A stretch of 64,000 bases of DNA, taken from assembly GCA_030431475.1 (NCBI GenBank), contig JAUIJD010000015.1:24433-88432 (forward strand), read 5' to 3'. This DNA is from Verrucomicrobiia bacterium. Its GTDB lineage: Bacteria > Verrucomicrobiota > Verrucomicrobiia > Verrucomicrobiales > Akkermansiaceae. A program made the translations under genes and the position numbers. This document shows, piece after piece, positions 62,180-64,000 of this stretch; position 1 is the first letter of the stretch; the number at the start of each line of letters is the position of its first letter. The notes beneath the pieces were generated by a model. The model was not told the DNA's origin. It saw nothing but the letters and a program-made list of their open reading frames with translations, and did no database searches.

Positions 62180-62803
62180 TCAGCGCTGCTCCTCGATCTC
62201 GGCGTAGCGGTCCCACCAGTAGATCTTGAAGGGAGTCTCCGACTTGTTGAGGAGCGGGAACCGGTCGCCACGGGCCAGGTTCGGCGAGTTCCACCACCCG
62301 GCCTTCATCTTCGAGGTCTCCTCGGCAACCTTGACCCCGTTGATCAGGATCTCGAGTCCGACCACTTCGACGGCGGTCTTCGCCGCGCGGTCCTTGCCGG
62401 TCAGCCGCTTGAGGGTGTTCGGAGACAGGTAGACCGAACTGTAGAATTCCTCGTCCACCGGCACGTTGATGTGGGTGACGTCCTTGGTCAGCAGCACGGT
62501 GCGCTTGGACACCTTGTCCTCCACCGCCACGTACCACTTGACCAGCACGCGATCGAGGAAGCCGACCTCCTTCTGCTCGCGGGTCTGCGGCGGGATGGTG
62601 ATCCCGGCTTCGACCTCGAGCCAGTCCTTCGGCTTGAAGCTCTTGTTCTTGGTACCGGGCAGGTCGGGAGACGGGAGATTGTCGAACTCGACACTGCTCA
62701 CCGTCGCCTTTTCCTGCGCCGAGAGCGTCGCGGGCGCGGTGACCATCATCAGCGCGCCGAGGGCGAAGGCGGCGCTACGCGGGAAAAGTTGGATCGTTTT
62801 CAT
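62180..62803 (-). CDS. Amuc_1102-family pilus-like periplasmic protein
   Basis: A 207-residue exported protein with signal peptide SAAFALGALMMVTAPATLSA (cleavage before QEK). The mature part is predicted all-beta, single domain: FKPKDWLEVEAGITIPP, FLDRVLVKWYVAVEDK, VDEEFYSSVYLSPNTLKRL and TPFKIYWWDRYAEIEEQR. Amuc_1102 from A. muciniphila has an immunoglobulin-like fold. It is the first gene of the operon, so the promoter should lie between 62804 and the divergent aroD; no clear -35/-10 pair is visible there. The start at 62803 opens the signal peptide. Confidence 0.88.
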   Translation of the reverse strand: MKTIQLFPRSAAFALGALMMVTAPATLSAQEKATVSSVEFDNLPSPDLPGTKNKSFKPKDWLEVEAGITIPPQTREQKEVGFLDRVLVKWYVAVEDKVSKRTVLLTKDVTHINVPVDEEFYSSVYLSPNTLKRLTGKDRAAKTAVEVVGLEILINGVKVAEETSKMKAGWWNSPNLARGDRFPLLNKSETPFKIYWWDRYAEIEEQR

Positions 62804-62961
62804 ACGGGTTTTGGTTTCAGGAGAACTAGAAGTCCGCCCCTGCCATTGACCAGAGAAAAGCTCGTAATCGTCACAAAAACTGCCGCCCGTATTTACAAAG
62901 AAATCGCCCTGCACGGACGCTGCGATTGACACATCGCGCGCACCCCGCTTTCGCTCCGGCG

Positions 62962-63672
62962 ATGGCGCATCCGTTTCTCGATCCAAAACAGCCCCGGATC
63001 GTCGGCAGCATCGGCGACGCCGGAGTGCTGTCATCGGTGGAGGAGGACGAGGTCCGCCGCTCCTGCGACCTGGTCGAGATCCGGCTCGATCTGCTCGATG
63101 AGGCGACCCTCGAGGCGCGTCCGTGGCGCCGGCTCGGGGAGGTCCCCCTGCTCTTCACGGCCCGCTGCGAAAGCGAAGGCGGCCGCAGGGGCCTCGACAC
63201 CGAGGAACGCAGCCGCCGCCTGCGGCTCGCCCTCGACGATGCGGCCATCGTCGACATCGAACTCGCCTCGGCGGCCGCGATGCAAACGCTCGTCGACGAG
63301 CTCGCCGAGCGGGACATTCCCTGGCTCGCGTCGTTTCACGACTTCCACGGGGTCCCGGCGGTGGCCGAGCTCGAGGCCCGGCTCAAGGCGGCGCGCCACG
63401 TCGGCGCCGCCGGCTTCAAGGCGGCCGTCGAACTCGACTGGCGCCCCGAACAGATCGGCCCGCTCGGCCTGTTCCTGACCAGCCACGACGAGTTCCCGGT
63501 GTCGCTCATGGGCATGGGGCCCCTCGCCCCCGTTTCCCGACTCCTCTTCGCGCAGCTCGGTTCGGTGCTCAACTACGGCTACCTCGGAGACACGCCGACG
63601 GCCCCCGGACAGTGGAGCGCCCGCCAGTTGAAGGAGGCGGTCGAGTCGCTGGAGAAGGAACACCGACCCTAG
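62962..63672 (+). CDS. aroD: type I 3-dehydroquinate dehydratase
   Basis: A 236-residue class I dehydroquinase, the third step of the shikimate pathway, forming a Schiff base with the substrate. The barrel motifs are VEIRLDLL near the start, the general-base His in LASFHDFHG and the Schiff-base Lys in AAGFKAAVEL. A late motif SVLNYGYLGDTPTAPGQW is typical of the C-terminus. Length is slightly under E. coli AroD (252) but all catalytic parts are present. ATG at 62962 is chosen; an in-frame TTG at 62926 is unlikely. The stop codon (TAG) abuts the putative end of an IS element. Confidence 0.9.
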   Translation: MAHPFLDPKQPRIVGSIGDAGVLSSVEEDEVRRSCDLVEIRLDLLDEATLEARPWRRLGEVPLLFTARCESEGGRRGLDTEERSRRLRLALDDAAIVDIELASAAAMQTLVDELAERDIPWLASFHDFHGVPAVAELEARLKAARHVGAAGFKAAVELDWRPEQIGPLGLFLTSHDEFPVSLMGMGPLAPVSRLLFAQLGSVLNYGYLGDTPTAPGQWSARQLKEAVESLEKEHRP

Positions 63673-64000
63673 CCCGGAAATTTCATGAAGGCGAGACCGT
63701 TGCCGGTGTTGGGCTCTGTCCGCCGGATCGAGGGTAATTGAGTCGGTGAGCGTGGCTTTGAGGCCGAGATCGGGCCTGTCAGGACACACTTCGGGACACT
63801 CCCGCCGTTGTTTAGGGTGCCGGGGACAGCACCATTATTGCCTCAACCGCTTCGCAACCGTTCATGGGCCAGGGCGAAGACCTCGCGCCACGGCCAGGCA
63901 CCGGAGAGATGCACCCGCACCCGCCGGGTGTTGCGGGTGATCACCGCGCCGATCTTCAGCAGGCCCGCCCGCAAGGTCGTGGCCTGTTTGCGGGCCCAGT
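63673..64000 (-). mobile_element. end of an IS1380-type insertion sequence (cut by window edge)
   Basis: Begins right after the aroD stop with CCCGGAAATTTCATGAA, which resembles ends of IS1380-family elements as I recall them. It includes about 170 non-coding bases and the C-terminus of a transposase. The other end, inverted repeats and target duplication lie outside the window, so the boundary is approximate. Confidence 0.5.
63843..64000 (-). CDS. IS1380-type transposase, C-terminal fragment
   Basis: The last 52 codons of a transposase entering from beyond position 64000. The ending KIGAVITRNTRRVRVHLSGA followed by WPWREVFALAHERL resembles the conserved C-terminal segment (an IGAV-xxRNTRR-type motif and a final helix) of IS1380-family DDE transposases. 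No catalytic residues fall in this part. Whether the full element is intact cannot be judged here. Confidence 0.65.
   Translation of the reverse strand, partial: WARKQATTLRAGLLKIGAVITRNTRRVRVHLSGAWPWREVFALAHERLRSG

Noticed and set aside
58394..62929. A plus-strand open frame of about 1500 codons across the pilus operon
   Set aside because: It mirrors the five minus-strand genes, crosses their boundaries and shows only Leu/Arg/Gly/His-biased low-information sequence.

Overview
The window is GC-rich, densely coded bacterial chromosome, almost certainly from Verrucomicrobiota (Verrucomicrobiales; a free-living relative of Akkermansia, Luteolibacter, Haloferula and similar genera). The evidence is a complete five-gene pilus-like operon of the Amuc_1098-1102 type (55.5-62.8 kb), two cassettes pairing a planctomycete-type cytochrome (PSCyt1/PSCyt2/PSD1 = DUF1549/DUF1553) with a Tat-exported DUF1501 protein, a large LamG/PQQ/diheme modular exoprotein, and several short dispersed palindromic repeats. 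No rRNA, CRISPR array or prophage was seen. No gene-free stretch exceeds about 250 bases.

Layout. 1-1.4 kb: a partial hrpA helicase gene, interrupted in frame by a heptanucleotide repeat. 1.6-15.8 kb: an export/catabolism region with a sulfatase, PSD1+DUF1501 pair 1, a repeat-bearing lipoprotein, a translationally coupled SMP-30/DUF3500 pair, and PSD1+DUF1501 pair 2. 15.8-20.3 kb: housekeeping genes (rnc, tRNA-His, an Smr protein, a PduO-type cobalamin adenosyltransferase, queE, a HAD phosphatase, long-form hpf). 20.4-26.1 kb: an AddA/AddB-like recombination nuclease pair. 26.3-31.8 kb: a 1847-residue secreted modular protein. 31.9-35.7 kb: an MscS channel, a YihY/BrkB membrane protein and a lipase-like lipoprotein. 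35.9-38.7 kb: pyruvate phosphate dikinase with lysine/alanine-rich tails at both ends. 38.8-44.9 kb: an ATP-grasp-like gene with ruvA, a small conserved gene behind an AT-rich promoter region, a stand-alone nuoA, and floA-hypothetical-nfeD. 45-51.5 kb: gyrA, gyrB and rnd on the minus strand. 51.6-55.3 kb: a secreted protein and an uninterrupted CoaE-Rho reading frame. 55.5-62.8 kb: the pilus-like operon, closed by a strong terminator. 63-64 kb: aroD, then the end of an IS1380-type element cut by the window edge.

How the parts fit. The minus-strand pilus operon encodes a periplasmic Ig-like protein, a PilM-PilN-like fusion, two membrane-anchored alignment-type proteins and a secretin. This is the trans-envelope core of a type IV pilus-like machine without pilins or motor ATPases at the locus. 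The exported sulfatase, c-type cytochromes, Tat proteins and PQQ/LamG protein suggest an organism that handles complex, possibly sulfated, polymers outside the cytoplasm. The most unusual observations are the CoaE-Rho fusion frame, the lysine-tailed PPDK with a stable leader hairpin, the acidic-linker Amuc_1100 homologue, and several families of mobile-like palindromic repeats. Family names rest on recalled motifs and gene order; no database search was run.
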